Positions 23,786 through 36,639 of a stretch of 64,000 nucleotides of DNA are shown here, in pieces. The translations under genes were made by a program, and so were the position numbers. The notes below the pieces were generated by a model that was given only the letters and a program-made list of their open reading frames with translations, did not search any database and was not told where the DNA came from. Each line of letters begins with the position of its first letter. Position 1 is the first letter of the stretch. Source of the DNA: Cryptomeria japonica (Eukaryota; Streptophyta; Pinopsida; Cupressales; Cupressaceae). The DNA lies in assembly GCF_030272615.1 (NCBI RefSeq), contig NC_081415.1, positions 599,047,335 to 599,111,334 of the forward strand, read 5' to 3'.

Positions 23786-24059
23786 ATCTTGTAAGATGAA
23801 ACACCACATTTAATGTTTAGGTAAAATAATTGCTATAGAAAATTGTAGGAACTTTTATTGACATACTATAAAACTAAAAAGATAAGGAAAAACACTATAA
23901 ATATGAATTATTACATTCATTAGTAAGATAATAGTTGCATTTTAAGTGTTGTGAAATTTCCACATTTTGAACATTTGCAATACAAAACATTTTAACTGTT
24001 GGATGGAAAACCTTGATATATACTGTAGTAGATGTGGATGTTCTTGCACCTGTAAAATA

Positions 24060-24276
24060 ATTGAGGAAAATAGATTTTTTGCAATGACTATTTCCATAAT
24101 ACACCAATAAGAGAGTAATACACCAATAAGAGAGTAGATAAATAGTATTATTTGAATTCTAAAAAAATATACAAAAAATAAAACTATAGAAATATGGATA
24201 AATTTTAAAAAATAGTTTCAAATGATTTGCCTTAAAAAAAGAATGCACCAAATAGATGCATTAGTAATCCCGCCTA
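24060..24276. repeat. Direct repeat, left copy
   Basis: About 210 bp shared with 26638-26840 (AATAGATTTTTTGCAATGAC ... GAATGCACCAAAT). This copy has an internal duplication of the 17-bp AATACACCAATAAGAGA stretch. The pair brackets the RING-CH piece. It may be two copies of an unnamed short repeat or a segmental duplication. Confidence 0.8.
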
Positions 24277-25278
24277 TGGATAGAAACTAAAAAATGAGAA
24301 TTAAAAGATTGGAAAAAAATATCATGAATAATTTTCTATTACACCATTTGTTATGTAATTTCATAGTAATTCTAGGCCTAACAGAAATTAGGGTAAATAT
24401 TAATCAAATTGTGCAATTACATTCAACAAGCACGTGATTATATCAAACTACACTTTGAAAGCTACATTTGCAAGCTAAATGTCCAACTATCTAGCACATT
24501 AGATATAGTGCTTGAAAGTGGAATTAATTAAATTTTCAAGCAATAACAAGAGCATAACAGAGAGAAGAGAACGGGACTCAAATAGTTATCATTTATTACC
24601 AAATAAAAAGAGCATAACAGAGAGAAGGGAAAAGTGTTTCACTTTGAAGTCTATGAACGAGCATTGAATTGGCATTGCTATTCTTAGAAAGGCAGCTTCC
24701 CATGCTCATTAATTCTTGATCCTTGACCACATTAAGCAAAACTAATAAGCATGTAATTATGAAGGAAAATTCAAGATGAAGCCTGTAGCTCGTCTTCTTC
24801 TCCTCAAAAATACCCTTGAAATATTTGCCTCCAAATTAAGTCCCACTTTGACTCTAGAGTGATATGCTATTAGAGCTCTGTAATGAATTAGTGGTCAATT
24901 AAAATGAGTTACAAAACACAAACAATTATACAAATATATCGATAAACCTGACAAATTAAGTATGTGGGTTAAAAAGGAGAAAACTTATCTTGCTTGTAAT
25001 CCAGACAGACAGTCAAAATAAAAAGTTGTAGATTGTCTTTTTGCACTATCAAAGATAAGAAGATAGTTGGTTGAAGAATTTGTCCATGAAGAAGCTGAAA
25101 AATTGGTGTGACTATCTATTCTATTGTGAGGTTATATAACTGAAAATTTGTAATTATTTTGTTTTATTGAAATAAGTAAAATAATTATGAATTCCAAGAG
25201 CCCTGAAGATCATGAGCAGTAGACAGTGTTGCCATCTCAAAGATCTTTCAAACTTACAATTAAAAATGAACAATAATC

Positions 25279-25700
25279 TTACACAAACCCTATTGTTGCA
25301 TAACAATAATCTAATAAGTGGTGCATTAAGAATAAATCACAACTAGCATATGATTTGCAAGCACAAGGTGATATCAAATACTCCTCTGCCAATAAACCAA
25401 CTTCACCCAACATAAAAATTGGAGTTGATTCCAAGCAAATTCTGCAGATTGGATCAAACTGCTCACCCCCTGTCATTTTCTTTGGATACAGGTGCACCTG
25501 AAATAGATTGCTGACGTTATAATACATGGATAATTTTAAAATTTAAAGGTTAATATAAATAAAATTTTAATTTTCTCCAAATACATTCACCGTTTGAAAT
25601 AAAAATTTCAGTTGTTGCAAAACTCTTTGTAGGATTGATGCATGTGCCTGTGATTCAAACTGTTGCACCATGAACATAGCAAAACTAATTGGTAATAGAG
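25279..25700 (-). pseudogene. Orphan exon pair of a RING-CH (MARCH-type) E3 ligase gene
   Basis: Exon B (25497-25279) encodes VHLYPKKMTGGEQFDPICRI, then CLE and further on LISPCACK. That is the first half of a RING-CH finger (C-x2-C ... C-x-C), which in family members binds zinc and recruits an E2. The His and last Cys pair that should follow is absent, and a stop comes soon after. Upstream, a 93-nt AT-rich interval (25590-25498) has GT and AG ends (ACG/GTGAAT, TTTCAG/GTG). It joins in phase to exon A (25700-25591, LLPISFAMFMVQQFESQAHA...). Exon A has its own acceptor (CCTCTTCTAG). No donor is evident after CACK. I read it as a gene relic; a live gene with an unresolved exon is possible. Confidence 0.55.
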
Positions 25701-26637
25701 CTAGAAGAGGGACATGGGAGTCAGGAGTGTTGTGGCAAAAAAGCATATCAACTTATTAAATAAATTGACAAATTTTTAGATAAACTATTTAGAAAGGGTT
25801 GTTGCAAAGAACTGGTGGCACCAATTTATAGAGACAACACCCAAAATTCCTCTTTGGATTTCCAACAGAGTCTTTGTCCTTACAAATTATATAAAAACTT
25901 TTCTATAAAGCACATTAAAAATACTACAATATTTCATATTAATAAACCTTTGAGACATATCTCTTAAATAAACTAGAAAACCAAAATATAAACCAGATCT
26001 CCAAATTCCTTCCATATAACAGAAGTCCTGCAAATGATTAAACTGTTATGATTTTTTTTTGACATGTCAAAGGACAAATGACAAGCGTTGGTTATTCAGT
26101 GCAATGCCAATACTTATTAGCAACAAGAAGCGGAAGCACCAGCATAGAACCAACAACCATATCTCTTTTCTCTTTCTCTCTGAGCGTAGTCTTGTTGCAA
26201 AGAAGTGTCTGCAGTGATGGTCAAATAGAGAGGCGACAGAAAGTAATGAAGGCAAAAGAAAATAGAGAGGAACATTCTGGATTGGACAAAGGCTAATTAA
26301 TACACTGAATAGCTGCACAAAATTTGATGTGCATGCATTAAGCAAGAGAGGATGTTTCTAGACATTTACGGTAGCATTCATATTTTAAAATTAAATGTGG
26401 GAAGTGCATATACAATAAAATGTACAATTAAAATAGTTCTATGTATTTAATAGATATCCAACTGTCAAAAAAGTATATTAATATGCATTGAAAATACATC
26501 CTAACAAACAATATTTTATTTAGATTTTTTTTATTTTATTGAATGAGATAAGATTTTGGTACATATCATCTATCATAATCAGAATTTATTGACACTTTGG
26601 ATCACTTTGGATGGTTCTAAAAAATATTGAATAAATA

Positions 26638-26840
26638 ATTGAAAAAAATAGATTTTTTGCAATGACTGTTTCCAGAATACACCAATAAGAAAGCAGATAA
26701 ATAATATTATTTGAATTCTAAAAAATATACAAAAATTAAAACTATAGAAAAATGAATAAATTTTTTAAAATAGTTTCAAATGATTGACTGCCTTCAAAAA
26801 AAAAGAATGCACCAAATGGATGCGTTAATAATCCTGCCTA
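26638..26840. repeat. Direct repeat, right copy
   Basis: Partner of 24060-24276, same orientation, about 2.58 kb away. Confidence 0.8.
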
Positions 26841-26892
26841 CCTGCAGGAACTAATAAGACCAAGTCCTCAAAATATTTTAAAGAAAAAAAAA

Positions 26893-27085
26893 AGAGTTGG
26901 TATTAGAAGAATCTGATTGGTAATTAGGAAAGCTGCCGTATCCATGTTCACACCTCTAAAAAAACTCAGAAGATTTTTAGCAATTTAACAAATAAAACAA
27001 AATATTAAAATAAAGACAGAGAGTTGGTATTAGAAGAATCTGATTGGAAATCAGAAAAGCTGAGCTATCCGTGTTCACACCTGTA
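26893..27085. repeat. Short direct duplication upstream of the DUF761 gene
   Basis: The stretch AGAGTTGGTATTAGAAGAAT through GTTCACACCT occurs at 26893-26957 and again at 27020-27085, with a few changes. It lies 0.6-0.8 kb before the gene start, so it could be upstream regulatory DNA, but no factor site is identified. Confidence 0.7.
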
Positions 27086-27630
27086 AAACCTCACGGAAGA
27101 GTTCCAACTTCCAGCAATTTCTTAGCAAATTAAAAGATACCATAGTAATCAATAAAGAAACAAAATGTTTATTTAAATTAGTCAATGTCAAAGTCCTCCG
27201 GGGCGTGGAAAATTAAACAATAAAAATAAATACTCCTACCGTATAATATACGAAATAATTGATATGGAGACTTTGATGGCTTGACTAATTATTCAATTCT
27301 CCCCTTCCTTGCTTCTTCGCTAGGGGTTCTGAAAGTGACACCATTATTTATTGTGCATTACAGTACAAATTTTATTTTCCACACGGCATAAGCTTTAACA
27401 GCGAAAGTGCTTCTTAATTTCCTTCTTAATTTCCACCCAATTTCACGACTTACAAAGATGTGAATTCAAATGCCAAACATTCCACGGCTCTGACAGTGAC
27501 CCGTTACCACCATAGCCTTAATCTCTATCCCTTTCCTAACATCTTCCCTCGTGACTGACTTACCCTTGCCATCTGTCTTGACTCCACATAGACTTGGAAT
27601 TGCATCATATAGAGAACCCTGGTCCTTTTT

Positions 27631-27640
27631 CTATAAATCA
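27631..27640 (+). promoter_or_regulatory. Probable TATA box of the DUF761 gene
   Basis: CTATAAATCA lies 39-48 bp before ATG 27679, after a T-rich stretch. At the usual spacing, transcription would start close to 27,665, leaving a very short 5' untranslated region. An upstream start from another element is possible. Confidence 0.55.
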
Positions 27641-27678
27641 TCTCATTCTCATTTTCACAGCACAACTTAGGGATCTCC

Positions 27679-28278
27679 ATGGAACAGAAAGCTAAAGTTA
27701 TGAGCAAAAATGGCGCTCTTCTCTCAGCGCAATGTGTTCTGTTAGTTTTTATATTTGGGGCATTCATGTGTTGGATTGTGTTTGGGCTTAGGCCAATCCA
27801 GGAATCCATGGTGCCCTTGGATTGCCTCCATTGTTTTGTTTTCAAGCTGGACACTTTATGTTCAACTTTGTGTTCAAATTCTGCTTTTCTTCTGCTGGTC
27901 TGTAATGCCATAATAGGGACTCTAATGGCTCTGAGCAAATCCAGCGAAAGCCCTGATATTTACACGGTATATTTCAAGGAGAGCGAAAGCAGAAGAAAGC
28001 AGGTGGGTTTTGCAGAGGCATCCTCTGCTGGGAAGAATTTGGTCCATGGTGCTGCTGAAATTAGTGGGTGTAGAGAGATCTGCAGTGTGGAACATGTGCA
28101 ACAGCTTGAAATTGAAGGTGGGGATTGTTGCAGTGAAGAGAAATCCAGATTGGCTGTGGTTGCGTTTCAGGGCGATGTCAGCAATGAAGAACTGAATAAG
28201 AAGTGTGACAAATTCATTGCTGCATTCCGCCGCCAAATGAGTATGGAACATCAGAGCTCAGCCGCCATACTTATATAG
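27679..28278 (+). CDS. Two-pass membrane protein with C-terminal DUF761 motif
   Basis: A single uninterrupted frame of 199 codons with ATG in good context (TCCATGGAA). Residues about 13-37 and 66-86 are hydrophobic enough for two membrane segments, joined by a Cys-containing loop. The middle (88-165) is polar. Residues 169-190 (NEELNKKCDKFIAAFRRQMS) match the DUF761 motif of plant proteins, whose usual layout is an N-terminal membrane region plus this C-terminal motif. Their biochemical role is not established. The coding part is less AT-rich than its surroundings and has no TE motif, so this is most likely the one intact host gene here. No intron is needed. A TATA box lies upstream and TTTGTAATACA near 28,400 may be part of the polyadenylation region. 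Confidence 0.8.
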   Translation: MEQKAKVMSKNGALLSAQCVLLVFIFGAFMCWIVFGLRPIQESMVPLDCLHCFVFKLDTLCSTLCSNSAFLLLVCNAIIGTLMALSKSSESPDIYTVYFKESESRRKQVGFAEASSAGKNLVHGAAEISGCREICSVEHVQQLEIEGGDCCSEEKSRLAVVAFQGDVSNEELNKKCDKFIAAFRRQMSMEHQSSAAILI

Positions 28279-29080
28279 CTTCAAATGTTGCATCTTGTTT
28301 TACTGAATGTCTAACAATGTTACATAGTTACTGCATGTTTTGGGGAGAGTTTGTAATGGGCTTGGGACTTATTTTACTCTAGACTTCATTACCCTTTTCT
28401 TTGTAATACAAAAGAGCTCGGAATAGATACTCATATTCCATTATAAATTGATATCTATGTTTCCATCAAAGAGCGTTTTGGGTCTTGATTTTTCTTTAGT
28501 GCGTTGATTTTTCTTTGTTGCACTAATCAGTTTGACTGAATCAACCATCTGAATATAAGAAGTGAGATTTTATTTTCATGATTTTCAGAGGTTATAGGTT
28601 TTTTACAGGAGAATTTTGTGCCTGGCATTTTGGTGAAATGTTAATTCAGCATTGTTAAAAATGATTTTCCCAGATAATTGATTGTGGTTTGCAGCTTATC
28701 CAAATTGTTTATTCTTGCACGCCTCTGTTCTAAACACTGTTTTTGTATGGAGGCACTGGATTCATGATCAGATCAAAGAAAAATTAACAGGAAATTAAAG
28801 TTAAAAGTTAAAATGAAGGGTATCATTAGTTACAGGGACAAACAAGAAATTTGCAGTGATTATCCATTGCCTTAACTTTTTCCTCTTTGGGATCTCCGCC
28901 GTGGGCCTCCACACATGTGGGAAGGGAGAAACACTTTTATGTTGAGCGGTTTCTTGGGCATTTACAGGATTCCAACAAGATGGGTCCCCTGATTAGCCCA
29001 CCACTAGTGCCGGTAATCATGAAAAGCGCCAAATTCTACCTGGGTTAGGTAATTAGGAAAGTATACACCAGTATCTTATG

Positions 29081-29314
29081 GTAGGTAGTTCAAGCACTGA
29101 ATTCAATTTTTGATAATTTGGTGTGGATGAAGGCGTGTTACATATCGTTTAAGAGGTTAATGAAAAGGTTTGTTTCTAATTAGTTTATAGATATTTAGTA
29201 GGTAGTTCAAGTCTTGAATTCAATTTTTTATTTATTTGGTGCGGATGAAGGTCTATTGCACATCGTTCAAGAGGTTAATGAAAAGACTCATCGATGAGCC
29301 TTTGGTTTGCTAGT
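29081..29314. repeat. 117-bp tandem duplication
   Basis: GTAGGTAGTTCAAG...GAATTCAATTTTT...GGTTAATGAAAAG occurs at 29081 and at 29198. Substitutions in the second copy show age. No coding content. Confidence 0.8.
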
Positions 29315-31864
29315 GAAGTCGAATAGTTCTTAATGAGACCACTAGTTGAATAGTTCTTAATGAGCCCTTAGTTTGCTGAGTGCAAGAATCCAACATCATA
29401 AAAAATGGAGCTAGGATCGTGCCCTAGACAAATTTGGTGGAATGGATACGCCTGAGTCATTGGCTCTTAGCCAAAGAAGTTTTCAGCCTAAGACTCGTCA
29501 TTCCATATCTGATAGCTAAAACAACTTTGTGAATGAAGATCCCTCCATTCAATAAAAGACTCCAAAACAAATCAAACTCAACATCATGAACTCTCAATTC
29601 CTATTTATAGAAAAATAAAAAAATAAAAAAATTGTAATGGAAGACAGAAAGATATAAATAGGCATTTCAATGCAAGACAGAAAGGCATAATTGGATTGGG
29701 CATGGAATAGTGGTTATTGAATCATAATGAGGCGGTGAAGGGATCCTTATTGGATAAGCCTGATGTCATTTTCTTACCTTGGGATATTAACTATATCTTG
29801 AGTTGGATACGGGATGAAACTTTTGTCACTTTTTTGTTTGCCATTAGGTTTAATCGCTGTCATAGGTGGGTAGGCATTTTACAACTTGAAGGGACCCCAT
29901 GAAAGAGGTTAATGTAGATATTGTGGTTTCTTTTATTATTGTTTTGGGCATCACATGATACACAGTAGATTTGGTGGGTCGTTACCTTGTAAGTATCATT
30001 TCTTTGTGACTTCTCTTAAAGTACTTTGGGGTAATAAGTATCACTTCTTGATGACTTGACTTAAAGTAGATTGGGTACCTTAAATTAATGAGTTTTGTTA
30101 TGAGATGTTTATACACACATCTCTAGAAAACTTTTTGATGGTATGTTCTTCTCCTTTGCCTTTCTGTCCTATATTTTTAAATTGATTGCAATGAGTATGT
30201 CGTCTACACCCTTCCCACCTTTCAAACAATATTGATGTGTTCAACTATAGTTAAACATATCCTCTTGCCACTTTTTAGGAGTTTGGAATGATTAAATAGT
30301 TTATTAATCACCTTTCAAAAATCAACTATTTGTATGATTTGAATCTAGGGATTAGTTTTATTTCTTTCATGGTTGGCTTTTCCTTTTAGTGGTTGAACTC
30401 TTTTAAGTTCATTCCACCTAATAAAGAGGCATGTAGAACTATTTTTTTTAAAATCTTGGTATTCTTTTAGTGGCTATGTAGTTGTGTGTCTTTTTCTTCA
30501 AATTCTATTTCAAACAAATGTATCTTTAATATATGAAAGTGTTTGTTAGTGATATTTGTTTTAGAATCATTTTTTTAGATTTTAAATAATTTTTAGGTGT
30601 TTATGGAATAATATATTCATTTGGATCATTTTAGTTGATATGTTCATTTCTTTAGTTACATTTTCTTACACATTTTATTTATTTATAATGGTTTTGTGAG
30701 GATTAAGTGTTGTTAATATTATAATTCAATGTGTAGTATATGTGTCTCTAACAATCTTAGAATGGATAATAGGATATCCATGAGGTGTTGAGGCATAGTA
30801 TTTTATTATTATTCTTTTGGGAATCTTGAATATTGTTTGTGGCATTAACAAGGACATTATAATTGACAAGTCAACAATGAAAATTATGGTTGTCATTCTT
30901 GAATGCAAACTAACTTTCTCTCGATCCTAGACAGTAGAAAATTACATTTGTGAGAATAGAGCATCCTTTATGATGGGTGAGGTCCAAAGGAGTTTTGTGG
31001 CTTCAATATTCGAGTGAATACTTGGGAGTGACCCACCTATTAGAAGTAGTCAAAATTTCAACAAGTGCAATTGATATCTATCTTGAGTGCTTGTGTAAAT
31101 GTGTTATGGGAATGTGGAATTCAACCTTGGACCATGGTTTTAAGAAACCATTTGTGGTTTCATCTTCCCTTTTCTCTATAAATTGAAGATATAAGATAGA
31201 GGTTTTATGATGTCTTATTGATGAAGTAATGGCATGCTACTAGAATGTTGTCTAATAAAGCAACTTGGTGGATTGTATTATATAATAGTATTTTAATTAT
31301 TAATAAAAGCTCATAGATTTTTTTCAGCAACACTTAGTGGTGTAGATTTTCTTTATCAAAAAGGGTTTCTTCACATGAATTCTAGTGTTATGTATTTCAT
31401 ATAATTTTTTCAATTTTAATGTATTGATGCATATCTCTCCTCATATAACTTAATGGTTAATCGCATGCTCCTTTAATCATTGTATTAGATTTTTTAGAGT
31501 ATTTTACCCTATTTCTCAATATTTGATATAGGAGATTCCATTTTGATTAGAGATGGAGGCCTTTCTTGGAAGTGTTGTAAAAACATTTTGTTATAGTGAG
31601 AGAACTTGACTTAGTATTTTTATATATCTATATGTGATCAAGGATCCATGCCTAGCAACTCCTATTCAAAATAATAAATTTAATGATGTATCCATAAAGA
31701 AATACTTTAATGATGATATTATCGATGCATTGTTTATTATTACTAATGTATCTATTAATGACTCTTTTCTTGTTAGTTCAAATGTTGTAATGTACCAAGC
31801 TTTTACCCAAGACATTAATAAGCAAAAATAAGATTAAAAAAAAAATCATTACACTTGGTGAAGT

Positions 31865-32520
31865 AAAATATGCTACATCACACACTTTTATGTACAAAAG
31901 ATGTCAAAATCACCAAGTAATAATGCACACCTAACACATACCAATGCACTATGTTTGGTAACATAAATGAAATAATTAATAACCATGGGTCAAAATCACC
32001 ATATGAATAATTCAAACAATATGATATAGATGAAAGCCAAGGTTCCCATACCAAATTGTCAACCCTTGCTACTTTCTTAGTAACCCACTTATCTAGAATC
32101 TTGAGTTTTAGAGAGTGTAGTCAAATATATAACAATTTAATCTTTATATTTAGAAGCGTGCGAGATCAAAATTTAAAATCCAAGTGTACTTCTACACTAG
32201 TTTAGGCTCCAAAGTCCATTGTGCATTTTAAATATACTTGGATATTAGGTCCAAAATTGTAGGATCTTAGATTCTAGAGTCCAACTTGTAATTTGAACTT
32301 CATACTTTAGACTCCAAACCATAATTTACAAGGCGGAACCAAATATTCTACATTACACTCTTATATGCAATAGATGTCAAAATCACAATGAAATGACACA
32401 AATAACACACATTAATGCACTATGTATGATGACACAAGTGGAAAACTTAATAACCATGGGTCAAAATCATCATGACTAACTTAGAAAAAAAATGATATAA
32501 AGGAAAGTTAGGGTTCTTGT
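31865..32520. repeat. Diverged direct duplication
   Basis: Blocks near 31,870-32,050 and 32,350-32,520 share the order: AGATGTCAAAATCAC, AATGCACTATGT, then TTAATAACCATGGGTCAAAA, then ATGATATA and a 'gaaag.agggttc'-like end. They lie about 480 bp apart. It may be the remains of two repeat copies or of an LTR pair too old to prove. Confidence 0.6.
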
Positions 32521-34756
32521 TGGGTCCCACTACCATTGCTCCATATCCTAGAACCAAATATCACACACAAGGTCAAGGTTGTCATCATGCAAGTGAGATT
32601 AATTCATCAATAGGTTGTGGTGGGTTAAAGGCCAACTCTATGAGAGTGGGTTATATCTCCTATGTTTTAATATTAGCTTAGATTTGAGAGGGTTTTTCTA
32701 GGGATGCCTTAATAGGTATTTAAACTACATAAAATGAATAATAATAAAATAATGACAACTAAACCCTACTTGATGTCTTGGTCTCAAAGATTGTCATTGA
32801 ACCAAGACACCTAGTCACCTCAAAAACTCTATATAGTTTATACAACTATGCAAGCAAGCTCACATAAAAATATATCTGAGTGTTCACTTGGGAATAAATC
32901 CCTAGTTATATCATAGACTCGTGATTTCTCACAACTACTCCTACTCCTACCCTACTAATTTATGTTTGTTTGATGGCATGGGATTGGTGCATGGTTCTAG
33001 ACCACTCTTTATCTATTGGACAACAGAGTCATAGCACATTCAAAAGGAAAAAAATGAAATAAAAGAACATGAGGACATGCATTTGCATACTATATAGATC
33101 ATGAAATTCTACAACAACACATACTTAATAATCCATGTCACAATTGTATACATTCATGTATAAAATGAGAGAGACCATTACAATACTTGCAACATTTTTA
33201 GAATTTTGTTAAATTTAATTGACCCAATATTATACTCATGCCAACAAATGTGACAAAGGAAAATCCATGGTTGTGACTAAGAGACCTTCATGACTATGTA
33301 CCTAGTGCTCTGGAGGTACTCTACAATAGAAGCCACTTATAATATTAATATTTTTTCACTTTGATGGCTTGTATCCACAAAATAAACTATATTGGAATCA
33401 ATGGATACCTTAAAACTTCCTTGGTGTTTGGAGACCATAATGAAACCAACCTCTTTGAAAATGATAAAAAATTGTGTCTTAATACTTGTGGGGATTCAAA
33501 CCCTATTTTTTGCACTATAACATATTTAAAATATGTGATGTAGATGCACTCCCATTCAAAAATTATCTACATTGAAATCCAATAGGTGGAGGAGTTGTAG
33601 CATTCATGGTGGGTAGCTTGGAGAGTTACTACCAAAAAAGTGAGTAGGTGCACAACAACATTTTATTTAGCATCAAAACTCCTTTAAATTGTCTTTGAAA
33701 ATATCATGGGTACCTTCCCACTTCCATGATTGGCAAAAGGATCATTTCTCAAAATCTTGTTGGCACCTCCACCAAGCCAATGTACAAGCCTTCATCCCTT
33801 GCCTTCACTTTATTTTTAATAACTTATGTAATGTATGTCAATATTCTACAAGGTTGTCAAAACCTTATTGACAATTGAGATAAGTTCTCAAATCTCCTCC
33901 ATTTACTTACGCACACTTCTAAAATACTACCAACATTGACCTTTCAAAAGGTTCTAAAAAGCTCATCAAGACTTGGCAAGGTTTTGAGAACCTTGTCTAG
34001 AGACAAAAGAGGTTTCAAACCCCCTTTCAAACTCTAATAGACATTAAACTTGGCCATGTTTAAAAGGTTATAAAATGTTTGTCAACATCTAACTAGGTTG
34101 TGAAAACCATGTTGGGAGCCAAAAAAAAAATCAAATCTTTTAAACTCACTGAAGCATAATGAATTAAAATTGTTACAAACTATAATGATGAAGTTAAAAA
34201 AAATTAGACCCTAGTAAGATTGTGAAAAATTTATCAGCTTTTGATAAATATTTTGAAACCTTCAAGAAACATTGACAATAAAAGGACTTAGATGAAATTC
34301 GATAAAACAAAGTTGTTTAAAAAATCATGTTAGACTCTGGCAAGGTTGTAAAAACCTTGTTGAGTTTTGGTAAAGCTCTTAGAACGTTGACAAGGGGTTG
34401 TTAAATAATAAAACACTCATCCAATTTTAGATTTTCTAACTTGGATGATTAACTAAGGGTAAGTGCACCAAGATGGAGGACCAAAAAGTTGCCACTTTAC
34501 TTTCTGGCCCTCATCCCGAAGCATAGAGTTAGTGCATTGTAAGTCACATTTTATGTATATATTGGTAGGATGTTTTAGCTTTTAAAATATCATATAAATT
34601 TTTAGACAATCAAATTTTTGTAATTGACAAGCTCTTATTAGTATTCTCTCACTCTCTCTATCTCAATCTCTTTATCTCCCCTAAATTCTAGATCTATTTT
34701 TCTCCCTATCACTCTTCTTTTATCCCCTCTCTCTATTTATCTCTATCTCACTCGCT

Positions 34757-34935
<179 letters not shown>

Positions 34936-35719
34936 ATTTCTCTACATATATCTCTCTTCCACCTACCCTTATTTCCTCTCCACTTTTTAGCTTGAAAATA
35001 AATGAACAACATAATTATGGTTGTGGCTTAATATTTTAATGTAATGTAGACTAACTCTGCGAAGGAAGGAATGATTCACTTGCCTCCATTGAAAAACATT
35101 CTACTAAAGGAATTGATTTCCTTGAGCCTTAAGATACATTTTCACATATTTTGTAATACATTTAGCTTTCTTCTTTCTATAGTAGTTGAGGACACAATTT
35201 TAAAAATTAGGTCAACATTGAAAGAAACCATGGTATTTTCACACTAGTCGACCTAAATGGGTGAATTAAGAAAAAATGAGAATTACTCTAATTCGTAATG
35301 AAAAGGAAAATATTTATCTTCATTGAGTTTATCTTTAAAAGGAAGCTCATCCTCTAACAGATCAAACTAAAAAAATTGAAACTTAGATGTATATAAGAAA
35401 CTTGAGCAATCAGTCGATTATCAACCTACAAAATATGCTAATAATCAACACCATTGCCAACTATATGTTGGGATCAAGTAAAACACTCAAACTCAAGCAC
35501 GCTATTATCCCTAGTGCAAGAAGCATCTTCTTCATTACAAAGAAAATATTTTTAACCAATTTTTCTTACCTCTAGGATAATAGGCAACCAATATTCCTCA
35601 CCATCACTTATGCTAATGGAATCTTCAACAGTACAATAATTGGTATCAATCTAAACCTTAGATTAAGTACTACATTCTTCAAATTGTCTTGTTGTCTCAA
35701 TATTCACTTGGCAATTTGT
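34936..35719. other. AT-rich spacer
   Basis: No motif-bearing ORF. One 62-codon ORF at 35387-35575 is unremarkable. It runs into the solo LTR. Confidence 0.5.
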
Positions 35720-36504
35720 TGTGACATGTGCTAAATTCAAAGTAGACCTATGGTACACATCTCCTTTATTTAATTATCTTAGCCTAATTCTTCTATTAAT
35801 TAAATAAATCTTTATTTATTTAATTAATTCATTTATCCTCTTCTAGCCTTATTTCTCATTTAAATAAATACATTTATTTATTTAAATTATCCTTTTTCCT
35901 AAATTAAATAAATACTTTTATTTATTTAATTGATCCCACTTCTTCTATTAATTAAATAAATCTTTATTTATTTAATTAATTCATTAGCCTTTTCTACCAA
36001 TGACACATGTCATCATCTCTTAATTCATACAATACCTACCCTCTTATTATTTTCTTATTTCCTCTACCTACCCTTTAATCATAGCCAACCATTTATCTTT
36101 TACACCTCTCAATCTTATCCCTCCATTTCATATAGTGTCTTCTATATAAGGAGATGCTTCCTTCATTATCAGCCTTATGCACCCCGATGATCAATTGACT
36201 ACACTACGCTTTTGAACTTTCATATGCGATCCTACTTGCAACCACATTTCTGTTCTTTGTTGAGCTCTTGTGCACATAAAATCTGAGAGCAAATATATCA
36301 AGCAAGATCAATGGAGATAGGAAGAATGGAGATTCAAACCCTATTGGACATGTGATGGTATAATCTTTGTGATTTCATTTGATTTGCATTGTCTTAGGTA
36401 ATCTTCATATGTTATGGTGGATCTTTGTTGTTGTCAGGCTAGGGTTTTGTGGTTGAATTCATTTAGTCTTTCAACATTGTTGTTATTCATTTTCACCATA
36501 TACA
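35720..36504 (+). repeat. Solo LTR related to the Tat-like element LTR
   Basis: From about 35,766 it follows 52,574-53,329 closely: the AATTAAATAAAT hairpins, a TATATAAGGAG TATA region, then TTCTTTGTTGAGCTCTTGTG. It ends CACCATATACA. The first 50 bp are diverged. No PBS, gag or second LTR adjoins it, so it is a solo LTR or a truncated piece. The flanking 5-mers do not match clearly, so the ends are approximate. Confidence 0.82.
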
Positions 36505-36639
36505 TTTACATTTCACAAATAACACTTTCGTGCATGATCTTGTTGAAGTGCATTGTGCTTAAGAAAGACAACATGTTGCACACCAAACAAACAAACTCTC
36601 ATATGTATTCATAAGATCATCCACAACACATTCTATGAG

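Larger units (their letters stand above)
22421..25278. other. AT-rich spacer with short repeats
   Basis: No gene seen. The segment 22,840-23,160 is almost entirely A and T. It contains the tandem array at 23561-23785 and one member of a direct-repeat pair at 24060-24276. Confidence 0.5.
28279..34755. other. Long AT-rich spacer
   Basis: About 6.5 kb without a credible gene. Small ORFs (for example 29717-29902, 31634-31831, 33361-33543) have no motif, no conserved neighbours and AT-driven composition. A tandem duplication (29081-29314) and a diverged 170-bp duplication (31865-32520) are the only structure I can support. The part at 33,900-34,400 holds weak repeats of an AACCTTG-type phrase, too diverged to delimit. 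Confidence 0.5.

Noticed and set aside
26067-26345. Minus-strand ORF considered as an upstream exon of the RING-CH gene
   Set aside because: No splice sites joining it in phase to exon A, and no family motif.
27525-27938. 137-codon ORF antisense to the DUF761 gene
   Set aside because: Shadow of the real gene and its 5' region. No motif.
33900-34400. Possible tandem array of AACCTTG-type phrases
   Set aside because: Copies too diverged to define a unit or period by eye.
35715-36509. Target-site duplication of the solo Tat-like LTR
   Set aside because: The 5-mers TTTGT and TTTAC do not match well enough, so the insertion edges stay approximate.
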